A DNA stretch of 55,978 nucleotides. It comes from Clostridium sp. Ade.TY. GTDB lineage: Bacteria > Bacillota > Clostridia > Clostridiales > Clostridiaceae. Below, piece by piece: positions 45,902 through 54,972 of this stretch. The translations under genes were made by a program, and so were the position numbers. Below the pieces are notes generated by a model, which saw only the letters and a program-made list of their open reading frames with translations, did not search any database and was not told the DNA's origin. The stretch spans positions 1 through 55,978 of the forward strand of contig NZ_AVSV01000038.1 of the NCBI RefSeq assembly GCF_000498355.1, written 5' to 3'. Every line of letters starts with the position of its first letter. The first letter of the stretch is position 1.

Positions 45902-46831
45902 ATGAGCAATATAGTTAATTACGAAGAAAGAGGATTAATATTTAATATACAGAGATTTTCAGTAAATGATGGTCCTGGACTTAGAACAATTATTTTTTTA
46001 AAAGGATGTCCATTGAGATGTTTATGGTGTAGTAATCCAGAATCTCAACATCAATATGAGGAATTAATGTTTAATAATAAAAATTGTATAGGCTGTCATA
46101 ACTGTGAAAATGTATGTGAGTATGATGCTATAAAATTTGATGATATTTATAGAATAGATAAATTAAGATGTATTAATTGCAATAAGTGCATAGATGTCTG
46201 TTATGCCAATGCTTTAGTAAATGTTGGTGAAAACAAGACAGTAGGAGAAGTATTAGAAATAATAAAAAAAGATTCTGTACAATTTAGGCGTTCAGGTGGT
46301 GGAGTTACCTTATCAGGTGGTGAGCCTTTAATGCAACCTAAGTTTTCAAAAGAATTACTTAAGGCTTGTAAAGAATCTTTAATAAATACAGCAATAGAAA
46401 CAACTGCTTTTGCAGAAAGCTCTGCAATAAATGAAGTTTTTCCTTGGGTTGATTTAGCATTAATAGATATAAAAAATATAAATGATGAAAAGCATAAAAA
46501 ATATGTTGGACAAAGTAATAAAAAAATACTTAAAAATATAAAATTAATAGATAGTTTATGCAAAAATATAATAATAAGAGTTCCTATAATACCAAATTTT
46601 AATTGTGATGAAGAAAGTATTAGAGAGATTGCAAGATTTTCAAAATCTTTAAGTAACTTAGTTGAAATCCACATATTACCTTATCATAAATTAGGGGTAA
46701 ATAAATATGAGTGTTTAGGAAGAGATTATAAGATGCAAGGAGATATAACTACTCCAAATAAAGAAACTATGGAAAAACTTAAAAATGTTATAGAAAAAGA
46801 AGGAGTAAAATGCAATATAGGAGCAGTATAA
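45902..46831 (+). CDS. Glycyl radical enzyme activase
   Basis: The 309-residue radical SAM protein has FLKGCPLRCLWCSNPESQ (CxxxCxxC) near residue 30, followed by an inserted ferredoxin domain with two cysteine sets (NCIGCHNCENVCEYDA and LRCINCNKCIDVCYA). This is the activase type of glycerol dehydratase and related enzymes rather than the short PFL activase. GGVTLSGGEPL near 130 binds SAM. It creates the glycyl radical on the preceding protein. AAGAAGG lies before the ATG. Confidence 0.93.
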   Translation: MSNIVNYEERGLIFNIQRFSVNDGPGLRTIIFLKGCPLRCLWCSNPESQHQYEELMFNNKNCIGCHNCENVCEYDAIKFDDIYRIDKLRCINCNKCIDVCYANALVNVGENKTVGEVLEIIKKDSVQFRRSGGGVTLSGGEPLMQPKFSKELLKACKESLINTAIETTAFAESSAINEVFPWVDLALIDIKNINDEKHKKYVGQSNKKILKNIKLIDSLCKNIIIRVPIIPNFNCDEESIREIARFSKSLSNLVEIHILPYHKLGVNKYECLGRDYKMQGDITTPNKETMEKLKNVIEKEGVKCNIGAV

Positions 46832-46840
46832 AAATTTGAC

Positions 46841-46860
46841 GTTTTTGCAAACGTTATTAA
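46841..46860 (+). promoter_or_regulatory. Cre-like site before etfB
   Basis: TGCAAACGTTATTA (46846-46859) fits the CcpA catabolite element TGWAANCGNTNWCA at most positions, with two mismatches. A similar sequence, TGTAAACGTATTAA, lies on the minus strand near 41727-41740 before the permease. Catabolite repression of lactate use would be logical; support is moderate. Confidence 0.35.
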
Positions 46861-46884
46861 TAAAAAGAGAAAGGTGTGGAATTT

Positions 46885-47673
46885 ATGAATACTATAGTTT
46901 GTATTAAACAAGTACCAGGAACATCAAAGGTTGAAGTTGATGAAAAAACAGGAGTTTTAAAAAGGGATGGAATAGATACAAAAATGAATCCATATGATTT
47001 ATATGCTTTAGAAACAGCATTAAATATAAAAGAAGAAAAAGGTGGAGTTATAAAAGTAATAAGCATGGGACCACCTCAAGCTATGGAAGTAATAAAAGAA
47101 GCTTTTGCAATGGGGGCTGATGAAGGAACTTTAGTTTCAGATAGAAAATTTGCAGGTGCTGATGTACTTGCAACATCTTATACATTATCACAAGGAATAA
47201 GACAATGTGGTGACTTTGATTTAATAATTTGTGGTAAACAAACAACAGATGGAGATACAGCACAAGTTGGACCAGAAATGGCAGAATATCTTGGGATTCC
47301 TCATGTTGCAAATGTAAGAAGAATATTAGAAGTAAATGATGATTTTATAACAGTAGAAATGGATATGCCAAATACTATAGAAATAGTTGATATTAAATAT
47401 CCATGTCTTATAACAGTTGAAAAAGATATATTTGAGCCAAGATTACCTTCATATAAAAGAAAATTAAAATCTAAGGATAAAGAAATAAGAGTTATATCTT
47501 TACAAGATTTTGAAGATAAAAACGAAAAAAAATATGGATTAAATGGATCTCCTACTCAAGTTGAAAGAATATTCCCACCAGAATCAAATGATGATCATGA
47601 AATGTGGACAGGTAGTTCAGATGAAATAAGTGAAAAAATGATAAAAAAATTAAAGGAATTAAAATTTATTTAA
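46885..47673 (+). CDS. etfB: Electron transfer flavoprotein beta subunit
   Basis: The 262-residue protein matches Etf[21 protein letters not shown] at the start, [13 protein letters not shown] near 38, [20 protein letters not shown] near 117, which binds the bifurcating FAD/AMP. ATG 46885 follows AAAGGTG; a GTG three codons upstream is possible. Together with the next two genes it forms an Etf-lactate dehydrogenase module like LctB-LctC-LctD of Acetobacterium. It should accept or donate electrons between NAD, ferredoxin and the dehydrogenase. Confidence 0.94.
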   Translation: MNTIVCIKQVPGTSKVEVDEKTGVLKRDGIDTKMNPYDLYALETALNIKEEKGGVIKVISMGPPQAMEVIKEAFAMGADEGTLVSDRKFAGADVLATSYTLSQGIRQCGDFDLIICGKQTTDGDTAQVGPEMAEYLGIPHVANVRRILEVNDDFITVEMDMPNTIEIVDIKYPCLITVEKDIFEPRLPSYKRKLKSKDKEIRVISLQDFEDKNEKKYGLNGSPTQVERIFPPESNDDHEMWTGSSDEISEKMIKKLKELKFI

Positions 47674-47686
47674 GGGGGAGTAAGTT

Positions 47687-48877
47687 ATGGCAAAGTTAGT
47701 AATAAATCAAGATAAAGTAGGTAATATAGAAGAACTTATAAAGATTTGTCCTTTTGGTGCTTTAGAAGAAAAAGATGGAAAACTTGAAATAAATGCAAAC
47801 TGTAAAATGTGTAAAATGTGTGTTAGAAAAGGTCCTAAAGGAGCAGTAGAATATATAGAGGAAGAAGTAGTTAAAATTGATAAAAGTAAATGGAATGGAA
47901 TAGCTGTATATGTAGATCACGTAGATGGAGATATACATCCAGTTACATTTGAGTTAATAGGTAAGGCAAGAGAACTTGCAGATAAAGTAAATCAAAAAGT
48001 TTATTGTTTATTTATAGGAAGTAATATAGAAGAAAAAGCAGAGGAATTATTACACTATGGTGTAGATGAAGTAATGGTATATGATAAAAAAGAACTTAAA
48101 AATTTTAGAATAGAACCATATGCAGCAGTAGTTGATGATTTCATAAAGAAAGTTAAACCAGCTGTGCTTCTTGTAGGAGCAACAACAGTTGGTAGATCAT
48201 TAGCTCCAAGAGTTGCAGCAAGATGTAGAACTGGTTTAACAGCAGATTGTACAATATTAGATATAAAAGATAATACAGATTTAGTTCAAATAAGACCAGC
48301 TTTTGGTGGTAATATAATGGCTCAAATAGTAACACCAAACTCAAGACCTCAACTTGCAACAGTTAGATATAAAGTAATGTCAGCACCTGAAAGAAATGAA
48401 AATGTTAGTGGCAAATTAACAATATGTAATATAGATTCTTCAAAATTAGATTCAAATATAGAAGTAAAAGAAGTTGTAGAGAAAGAAAAAGAACACAGCA
48501 TATCAGAAGCAGATGTATTAGTAGTTGCAGGTAGAGCTGTAAAATCAGAAAAAGATATGGAAATGATAAAGGAACTTGCAGATTTATTAGGTGGTGAAGT
48601 TGCTGTAACTAGACCACTTATAGAAGCAGGATGGGAAGAGGCTAAGAAACAAGTTGGGTTAAGTGGTAGAACTGTAAGACCAAAACTTATAATAACTTGT
48701 GGAGTATCAGGAGCTGTACAGTTTACTGCAGGAATGAATAATTCAGATTATATATTTGCAATAAATAAAGATGAAAAGGCACCAATATTTAAAGTAGCTC
48801 ACTATGGAATAGTAGGAGATATATATGAAATAGTTCCAAAATTAATAGAAGAAATAAAAGAAAGTAAGGGGGAATAG
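47687..48877 (+). CDS. etfA: Electron transfer flavoprotein alpha subunit with ferredoxin domain
   Basis: The 396-residue protein has an N-terminal iron-sulfur domain (ICPFGALEE near 21 and [18 protein letters not shown] near 43), enough cysteines for one [4Fe-4S] cluster, then the usual EtfA domains. The FAD site is [20 protein letters not shown] and [18 protein letters not shown] near the C terminus. Ferredoxin-domain EtfA proteins are typical of anaerobic lactate-oxidising complexes (LctC). Spacing to etfB is 13 bases and to the dehydrogenase two bases. Confidence 0.94.
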   Translation: MAKLVINQDKVGNIEELIKICPFGALEEKDGKLEINANCKMCKMCVRKGPKGAVEYIEEEVVKIDKSKWNGIAVYVDHVDGDIHPVTFELIGKARELADKVNQKVYCLFIGSNIEEKAEELLHYGVDEVMVYDKKELKNFRIEPYAAVVDDFIKKVKPAVLLVGATTVGRSLAPRVAARCRTGLTADCTILDIKDNTDLVQIRPAFGGNIMAQIVTPNSRPQLATVRYKVMSAPERNENVSGKLTICNIDSSKLDSNIEVKEVVEKEKEHSISEADVLVVAGRAVKSEKDMEMIKELADLLGGEVAVTRPLIEAGWEEAKKQVGLSGRTVRPKLIITCGVSGAVQFTAGMNNSDYIFAINKDEKAPIFKVAHYGIVGDIYEIVPKLIEEIKESKGE

Positions 48878-48879
48878 AC

Positions 48880-50280
48880 ATGAGTTACGGAAAGGTTACT
48901 GAAAATACTATAAAGGACATAGAAAAAATAATTAATGATTGTGATAGAGTATTTTATGGAGATAATATAAACGAAGATTATAGTCATGATGAATTAGGAT
49001 CCATAAAAGAATTTCCAGATATAGTAGTTAAAGCATTAACTACACAAGAAGTATCAGAAATAATGAAATATGCTTATGAGCATAGCATTCCAGTAACTGC
49101 AAGAGGTTCAGGAACAGGACTTGTTGGTGCAGCCGTTGCACTTCATAAAGGAATAGTTCTAGATTTAAGTGGTATGAATAAAATACTTGAACTTGATGAA
49201 GAAAACTTAACATTAACTGTAGAACCTGGAGTATTATTAATGGAAATTGCCAAGTTCGTAGAAGAAAATGATTTATTCTATCCACCAGATCCAGGAGAAA
49301 AAACAGCTACTATTGGTGGAAATATTAGTACTAATGCTGGTGGAATGAGAGCTGTTAAGTATGGAGTAACTAGAGATTATGTAAGAGGCTTAGAAGTAGT
49401 ATTACCTAATGGTCATGTAATGAATTTAGGTGGTAAAGTTGTTAAAAATAGTTCAGGATATAGTATTAAAGATTTAATTGTTGGAGCTGAAGGTACTTTA
49501 GCAATAATTACAAAGGCTACACTTAAATTATTACCATTACCTAAAAAGGCAATTAGTTTACTTGTACCTTTTGAAAACTTAGAAACTGCAATAGAAACAG
49601 TTCCTAAAATAATTAAGTCAAAATCAATTCCAACAGCAATTGAGTTTATGCAAAAAGAAGCAATTGTTGCTGCTGAAGAATATTTAGGAAAGAAATTCCC
49701 AGATCATACTTCAGATGCATATTTACTTTTAACTTTTGATGGAAATTCAAAAGAAGAAATAGAAAAGGATTATGAAAAGGTTGCAGATATATGCCTTAAT
49801 GAAGGAGCTATAGATGCATTTATATCAGATACAGAAGAAAGACAAGAATCTATATGGTCTGCAAGAGGAGCATTCTTAGAAGCTATAAAGGCATCAACTA
49901 CTGAGATGGATGAAGTTGATGTAGTTGTACCAAGAAATAAAGTTGCAGAATTCGTTAAATATACTCATAAATTAGAAAAAAAATATAACATTAGAATTAA
50001 GAGTTTTGGACATGCCGGTGATGGAAATCTTCATATTTATATATTAAGAGATGAATTAGGCGAAAAGACTTGGCATGAAAAACTTCAAGAAATTATGAAG
50101 TGTATGTATGATAAATCAAAAGATTTAAAAGGACAAGTATCAGGAGAACATGGAATAGGATTTGCTAAAAAAGAATATTTAAATGAATCATTAAGTGATG
50201 AGTTAGTTGGAATTATGAGAGGAATTAAATTAACTTTTGATCCTAAAAATATTTTAAATCCTGGAAAAGTTTGTGAATAA
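48880..50280 (+). CDS. lctD: FAD-linked lactate dehydrogenase (GlcD/LctD family)
   Basis: The 466-residue flavoprotein has an FAD_binding_4 domain ([20 protein letters not shown] near 71, [20 protein letters not shown] near 138) and a FAD-oxidase C domain with [13 protein letters not shown] near 378 and [14 protein letters not shown] near 424. It oxidises D-lactate (or another 2-hydroxy acid) to pyruvate and passes electrons to the EtfBA pair. GGGGG at the etfA end serves as ribosome site. No lactate racemase gene is in the window, so the isomer used is uncertain. Confidence 0.92.
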   Translation: MSYGKVTENTIKDIEKIINDCDRVFYGDNINEDYSHDELGSIKEFPDIVVKALTTQEVSEIMKYAYEHSIPVTARGSGTGLVGAAVALHKGIVLDLSGMNKILELDEENLTLTVEPGVLLMEIAKFVEENDLFYPPDPGEKTATIGGNISTNAGGMRAVKYGVTRDYVRGLEVVLPNGHVMNLGGKVVKNSSGYSIKDLIVGAEGTLAIITKATLKLLPLPKKAISLLVPFENLETAIETVPKIIKSKSIPTAIEFMQKEAIVAAEEYLGKKFPDHTSDAYLLLTFDGNSKEEIEKDYEKVADICLNEGAIDAFISDTEERQESIWSARGAFLEAIKASTTEMDEVDVVVPRNKVAEFVKYTHKLEKKYNIRIKSFGHAGDGNLHIYILRDELGEKTWHEKLQEIMKCMYDKSKDLKGQVSGEHGIGFAKKEYLNESLSDELVGIMRGIKLTFDPKNILNPGKVCE

Positions 50281-50290
50281 TAATTTTAAG

Positions 50291-50326
50291 AAAAGGGCTT
50301 TTTATTTAATAAAAAGTCCTTTTTAG
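50291..50326 (+). terminator. Terminator of the lactate cluster
   Basis: 15-bp stem AAAAGGGCTTTTTAT with ATAAAAAGTCCTTTT (one G-U), followed by T. Confidence 0.87.
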
Positions 50327-50475
50327 ATTTTAAATTATATGTAATATTTGTTTTAAAATTTAAAAATATATTAATAAAATAAAAATCACAAATTATACAT
50401 AAAAAGTTTCTAGTTATAACTTAATTTTATTGTAAACTTATTTATGAAAATAATGTTTAGCTTGGAGGAATTTTT

Positions 50476-50865
50476 ATGAAAGATAAAATAGTAATATTTT
50501 TTGATGAAGCTGAAGAAGTAAAACAAATAAGTAATATAAAAGAAGCATTTGGAATTGCTGAAAAATATAATCAAGAGGCAGTTGAAAAATATTGTAGTGA
50601 TTATGATTTAGATTATGATACTTTATCAAAAGAAGAAGTAAGTGAAGCTGCAGGTTATGAAAGTGGAACTTTAAAATTGTATAAAACAAATGATTTAATA
50701 GAGGAAATAAAGAAGTCAGACATGTTAGATGAAGAGAAAGACTATCTTTTAGATATACTTGAAAATACTTACGAATCATTGAATATAAGTGATTATGATG
50801 ATTTAGATACTATGTTAGAAAATTGTGAAGAGATAGATATAGATGAAAATTATGATAACTTATAA
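50476..50865 (+). CDS. Small acidic protein of unknown function
   Basis: The 129-residue protein is strongly acidic (many Asp and Glu) and predicted helical, with segments KQISNIKEAFGIAEKYNQEA and DTLSKEEVSEAAGYESGTLK. It lacks a signal peptide and membrane segments. GGAGG precedes the ATG and a terminator follows, so it is monocistronic. I do not recognise a family. Confidence 0.62.
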   Translation: MKDKIVIFFDEAEEVKQISNIKEAFGIAEKYNQEAVEKYCSDYDLDYDTLSKEEVSEAAGYESGTLKLYKTNDLIEEIKKSDMLDEEKDYLLDILENTYESLNISDYDDLDTMLENCEEIDIDENYDNL

Positions 50866-50876
50866 GTTTTAGTTTA

Positions 50877-50927
50877 AAATAGACTACACCATTTAATATA
50901 ATATGTTTGATGGTGTAGTCTATTTTA
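50877..50927 (+). terminator. Intrinsic terminator
   Basis: Perfect stem of about 16 bp (AAATAGACTACACCAT side) with a 17-base loop; T-rich end. Confidence 0.85.
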
Positions 50928-50988
50928 ATTTTCATATAAATGATATAATTTTAAGGTAATGGAATTTTAAAAAGGAGTATTTTGAGAT

Positions 50989-51825
50989 ATGTATAAATTA
51001 GTTTGTATTGATATGGATGGTACGCTATTAAATAAAAATCATTTAGTAAGTGAAGAGAATAAGGAAACACTTAAAAAGGCTACAGAACTTGGAGTAAATA
51101 TTGCAATATCTACAGGAAGAGTATTTGCATCAGCTAGAATATATGCAAATATAACAGGTATTAAAGCACCACTTATATGTTCTAATGGTTCCTATGTTAG
51201 AGAAAAAGATAATGATTTAGTTATATTTAAATCAGTATTAGATGAAACGGCTTTAAATAGTATTTATGATATAGTAAAAAAACATAAATTTTTAGCTTAC
51301 TTTGATACGCCTTATGGAATAATAAGTGATTCTAAAATACCAGATGATGATAGCCATAGAATTATGAATGAGTGGGTAGATGATGAAGATAAAATTAAAT
51401 TTTATGAGTTTTCTGATTTTAAAGAAGCTTTTAATATTTATAAAGATGATATATTAAAAGTAATAATTATAGAAACAGAAAATAGTAGTAAAATATATGA
51501 TGTAAAAGAAGAAATAAATAAAATCAATAAAGGTGCAGATATTGTATATTCATGGAGTGGTTGTGTTGAAATAATGGCAAAGGGAACATCAAAAGGAAAT
51601 GCTGTTAAGTGTATTGCCAAAAGACTTAATATAAAAAAGGAAGAAATTATGTGTATAGGTGATAGTGGAAATGATCTCTCAATGTTTAAAGAATCTGGAC
51701 TTGCAGTTGTAATGGGAAATGCATCAGATGATATTAAAAGGTATGCAGATTATGTAACTGATACTAATGAAAATAATGGAGTTTCTAAAGCTATAAAAAA
51801 ATTTATATTAGAGAAAAAAGATTGA
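50989..51825 (+). CDS. Cof-type HAD-IIB phosphatase
   Basis: The 278-residue hydrolase has HAD motif I CIDMDGTLLNKNH (residues 5-17), motif II STGR near 42, motif III Lys in KGTSKGNAVKCIAKRL near 200, and motif IV CIGDSGNDLSMF near 222. The IIB cap (about 85-190) is typical of Cof/YidA phosphatases acting on sugar phosphates, FMN or pyridoxal phosphate. AAAGGAG precedes the ATG. Physiological substrate is unknown. Confidence 0.92.
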   Translation: MYKLVCIDMDGTLLNKNHLVSEENKETLKKATELGVNIAISTGRVFASARIYANITGIKAPLICSNGSYVREKDNDLVIFKSVLDETALNSIYDIVKKHKFLAYFDTPYGIISDSKIPDDDSHRIMNEWVDDEDKIKFYEFSDFKEAFNIYKDDILKVIIIETENSSKIYDVKEEINKINKGADIVYSWSGCVEIMAKGTSKGNAVKCIAKRLNIKKEEIMCIGDSGNDLSMFKESGLAVVMGNASDDIKRYADYVTDTNENNGVSKAIKKFILEKKD

Positions 51826-51875
51826 TTTTATTAAATGAATTTGTTATTATATTTAAGTGTTTAAAGTGTGTATTT

Positions 51876-51979
51876 GCATAAGGGAGTAGTTAGCTTAAAG
51901 AATTTTGGATAAGTTATTAAGTCAACATATTGAACGAGAAATAAAGTTCTGGCTTAATATTAAATAACGAGACTTACGC
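51876..51979 (+). ncRNA. Manganese riboswitch (yybP-ykoY family)
   Basis: Conserved elements AGGGAGTAG, AAGTCAACA, TGGCTTAA and ACGAGACTTACGC occur in the order expected for yybP-ykoY aptamers. P1 can form between GCATAAG (51876-51882) and CTTACGC (51973-51979). The downstream gene is an MntP manganese exporter, which this class usually controls. Mn2+ binding should prevent the overlapping terminator and turn export on. Confidence 0.93.
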
Positions 51980-52017
51980 GTAGCTTTTTTTTGCTACGCA
52001 TAAGTCTCATTTTTTTG
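51969..52017 (+). terminator. Riboswitch-controlled terminator before mntP
   Basis: Arms 51969-51984 and 51993-52008 pair over 16 bases with one mismatch, with an all-T loop and seven T at the end. The left arm contains the 3' strand of aptamer P1, and the right arm repeats the P1 5' sequence GCATAAG. Confidence 0.92.
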
Positions 52018-52051
52018 CAAATAATTATAAAGAAGAGGAGAGTTTTGTGTT

Positions 52052-52657
52052 ATGAGTATTTTTTCTATTATTTTGATGGGAGTAGGATTAGCTATGGATG
52101 CCTTTGCAGTATCTTTAGCTAAAGGAATGACAATAAAAAATGACTTAAAGAAAAAAGCCATAAAAATAGCTTTATATTTTGGAATATTTCAAGGGGTTAT
52201 GCCTTTTATTGGATGGTTTTGTGGGAGATATTTTACTGAATATATAGGTGCGTTTGGTGATATAATAGCATTTATACTTTTAGTAGTTATAGGTGGTAAG
52301 ATGATTTTTGAGTTTTTTAAAGGATTAAAAGATGAAAACCTAAAAACTGCATCAGAAGAAGTTTCAGATGAAATAAATATTGATGATAATAAAGATATAT
52401 GTAGTGATGAATTGTCTACTAAAAGTATAGTAATACTTGCAATAGCTACAAGTATTGATGCATTAGCAGTTGGTGTTAGTTTTGCATTTTTAAATGTTAA
52501 TATATTAGTATCAATATCAATAATAGCTATAGTTACATTTATAATATGTTTATTTGGTGTTATATTAGGAAAAAAACTTGGATTTATATTTAGCAAATAT
52601 GCGGAATTATTAGGTGGAGCAATATTAGTTATTATAGGATTTAAAATTTTAATGTAA
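52052..52657 (+). CDS. mntP: Manganese efflux pump MntP
   Basis: The 201-residue protein has six membrane helices and the two MntP repeats with conserved Asp residues: GLAMDAFAVSLAKGM (residue 13 region) and ATSIDALAVGVSFAFL (residue 130 region). It exports Mn2+. GAGGAG precedes the ATG. The leader carries a manganese riboswitch and terminator. Its last 17 bases overlap the 3' end of a convergent EamA gene. Confidence 0.95.
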   Translation: MSIFSIILMGVGLAMDAFAVSLAKGMTIKNDLKKKAIKIALYFGIFQGVMPFIGWFCGRYFTEYIGAFGDIIAFILLVVIGGKMIFEFFKGLKDENLKTASEEVSDEINIDDNKDICSDELSTKSIVILAIATSIDALAVGVSFAFLNVNILVSISIIAIVTFIICLFGVILGKKLGFIFSKYAELLGGAILVIIGFKILM

Positions 52658-53061
52658 TAAATATTGTTCTTAGAAATATAAGTAACCCACCAAAATTTGA
52701 TTTTATATTAAGTGTTTCATTGAGTATAAAAAAGGTTAAAATTATTGTAATTATTATACTTAATTTATCTATTGCTATAACTTTAGTTACTTGGCCAACT
52801 TGTATTGCTTTATAATAGAATAGCCAAGATAAACCTGTAACTAATCTAGATAATATTAAAAATATCATAGATTTATTTGATATATTCTTAATACCTTTAA
52901 AAGAGCCAGTTGAAAATATAATTCCCAAAGTCAAAATTAAAATAACAACTGCTCTTATAGTAGTTGATAAATTAGAATTTATATCAAATATACCTATTTT
53001 GGCTAAAATTGATGTTAAAGTCGCAAATATAGCTGATAAAAAAGCATAAAAAAAACCACAT
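52641..53061 (-). pseudogene. EamA family transporter with frameshift in a T8 run
   Basis: Reading from ATG 53061 (preceded by GGGGG) the frame breaks after a run of eight T (plus-strand A run 53048-53055). Removing one T joins MWFFYAFLSAIFATL to the downstream frame (ILAKIGIFDINS ... FYYKAIQVGQVTKVIAIDKL ... FFILNETLNIKSNFGGLLI). The result is a 139-residue, four- to five-helix EamA half-transporter of normal length. It may be a true mutation, a phase-variable gene or a base-calling error. Its end overlaps mntP. Confidence 0.8.
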
Positions 53062-53146
53062 ATTGCATACCCCCAATGTAATATGTAATAATATTATTAT
53101 ACAGACTATGTAATGTAAATAATAATTTTTAAAGAGGAGAGAGTTT

Positions 53147-53527
53147 ATGAAAGTTAAAATGTTGCATACTTGCATAAGAGTAATGGATTTAGAAAAATCT
53201 TTAAAATTTTATAAGGAGGCTTTAGGGCTTGTAGAGACTAGAAGAAAAGATTTTAAAGAGCATAAATTTACTCTTGTATATTTATCAAATGAAAAAGGTG
53301 GATATGAAATAGAATTAACTTATAACTATAATCCAGAAAAACCTTATGAGCTTGGAAATGGATTTAGTCATATAGCAATTGGTGTAGAAGACTTAGAAGG
53401 TATGAGAGAAAAACATATAAAATTAGGTTATGAAGTTACTGATTTAAAAGGATTACCAGGGGAAGCTCCTAAATATTTCTTTGTAAAAGATCCAGATGGA
53501 TATATGGTAGAAATAATAAGATGTTAA
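53147..53527 (+). CDS. gloA: Glyoxalase I (lactoylglutathione lyase family)
   Basis: The 126-residue VOC-fold protein shows the metal ligands expected for GlxI: His in MLHTCIRVMD, Glu in YEIELTYNY, His in GFSHIAIGVED and Glu in DGYMVEIIRC. Y-N-Y-x-P-E-K-P-Y is typical of the family. It isomerises the methylglyoxal-thiol adduct; the thiol in clostridia is uncertain. The site AGAGGAGAG precedes ATG 53147. Divergent from the EamA gene. Confidence 0.93.
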   Translation: MKVKMLHTCIRVMDLEKSLKFYKEALGLVETRRKDFKEHKFTLVYLSNEKGGYEIELTYNYNPEKPYELGNGFSHIAIGVEDLEGMREKHIKLGYEVTDLKGLPGEAPKYFFVKDPDGYMVEIIRC

Positions 53528-53529
53528 TT

Positions 53530-53564
53530 AAAAAGGTACAGTGAAAACTCACTGTACCTTTTTT
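53530..53564 (+). terminator. Intrinsic terminator after gloA
   Basis: Perfect stem AAAAAGGTACAGTGA with its complement, 4-base loop, six T. Confidence 0.9.
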
Positions 53565-53740
53565 ATATAAACCTTCGAAATATATTTAATAAAAGTAATT
53601 TAAAAAAATAAAAACATGAAAATAGTATGAGAAATATTAAGACAACTTTTTTATATATTTAAATAATAATTATATAGTATAATATTATATAATTAATTTA
53701 AAATAGATGAAATTTGATTTATAGATTGGAGATTAACTTT

Positions 53741-54955
53741 ATGAAAAATGTAATAGTTATTGGTGCTGGACCGGCTGGAATAATGGCATCTTTAAGTTCA
53801 GCAAAATTAGGAAATAAAGTAACATTACTTGAAAGAAATAATGAAATAGGTAAAAAGTTAAAACTTACAGGTGGTGGAAGGTGTAATATAACAAATAATA
53901 GAGATATAGAAGAATTTTTTGATAAAGTTGTTACAAATAAAAAGTTTTTATATAGTGCATTTTATACTTTTTCTAATTTAGATATTTTAGATTATTTTAA
54001 AAAAAATAATTTAGAATACAAAATTGAATATAATAATGATAATAAAGTTTATACGAAAAATGATAAGGCAGAAGATGTAATAAATGTATTTAAAGAAGAT
54101 TTAAAAAATAGTGGAGTTAAAGTACTATATAATTCTAAGGTTATAGATTTAATTGTTAAAAATGGAGAGATTAAAGGTGTTATACTTGAAGGGGATAGAG
54201 AGATTTATTGCGATAAAGTTATAATTACAACAGGTGGAAAAAGTTATCCAACTACAGGATCAGATGGAATTATGTTTGATATTTTAAAGAAATATGGACA
54301 TGATATAAAAACTTTTTATCCAGCTTTAATTCCCTTAGTAATAAAAGAAGGCTTTGTTAAAAATCTACAAGGAATATCTTTAAAAGATGTAGTATTAAGC
54401 GCAAAAGTAAAAAAGAAAAAAGTAGAAATAGAAGGAGACATGATATTTACCCACTTTGGTATATCAGGTCCTGGAGTTTTAAAATTATCATCTTACATAA
54501 ATAAAATATTAGAAAATGAAGAGGTTTCAATATTATTAGATTTTATTAAAGATAAATCAAAAGAAGAGTTATCTTTAAAAATTAGAGAAAATAATAATAA
54601 AACTGTATTTAACAATTTAAAGGGTATATTACCACAAAAATTTATTAAAGAAATTTTAGAAAGTTTAAATTTAACAGACATTAAAGCTTGTGAATTAAAA
54701 AAAGAAGATGAAAATAAACTGATAAATAGTTTAAAGGAAATGAAACTTACAGCAATAGAAACATTAACTATAAAGGCTGCTATGGTAACTAGTGGAGGGG
54801 TTAGTGTAAAAGAAATAAATTCATCAACATTAGAATCAAAAATAATAAAAAATTTATTCTTTGCTGGAGAGGTTATAGATATAGATGCTGAAACTGGAGG
54901 ATATAACTTACAAATTGCATATTCAACAGGATATTTAGCTGGATTAGATTATTAA
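53741..54955 (+). CDS. BaiN/HI0933 family flavoprotein
   Basis: The 404-residue protein has an N-terminal dinucleotide fold (VIVIGAGPAGIMASLSSAKL), then LLERNNEIGKKLKLTGGGRC, VIITTGGKSYPTTGSDG near 166, and the C-terminal FFAGEVIDIDAETGGYNLQ, all hallmarks of the HI0933/YhiN group. BaiN, one member, acts in bile acid dehydroxylation, but most members are of unknown role. ATG 53741 follows GGAGA; the longer frame has no ribosome site. It overlaps no gene and is 17 bases before a pseudouridine synthase. Confidence 0.9.
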   Translation: MKNVIVIGAGPAGIMASLSSAKLGNKVTLLERNNEIGKKLKLTGGGRCNITNNRDIEEFFDKVVTNKKFLYSAFYTFSNLDILDYFKKNNLEYKIEYNNDNKVYTKNDKAEDVINVFKEDLKNSGVKVLYNSKVIDLIVKNGEIKGVILEGDREIYCDKVIITTGGKSYPTTGSDGIMFDILKKYGHDIKTFYPALIPLVIKEGFVKNLQGISLKDVVLSAKVKKKKVEIEGDMIFTHFGISGPGVLKLSSYINKILENEEVSILLDFIKDKSKEELSLKIRENNNKTVFNNLKGILPQKFIKEILESLNLTDIKACELKKEDENKLINSLKEMKLTAIETLTIKAAMVTSGGVSVKEINSSTLESKIIKNLFFAGEVIDIDAETGGYNLQIAYSTGYLAGLDY

Positions 54956-54972
54956 TTTGGAAGGATATAATA

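Noticed and set aside
46201..46674. 157-codon minus-strand frame
   Set aside because: It lies inside the activase gene, has no ribosome site and shows no recognisable motif.
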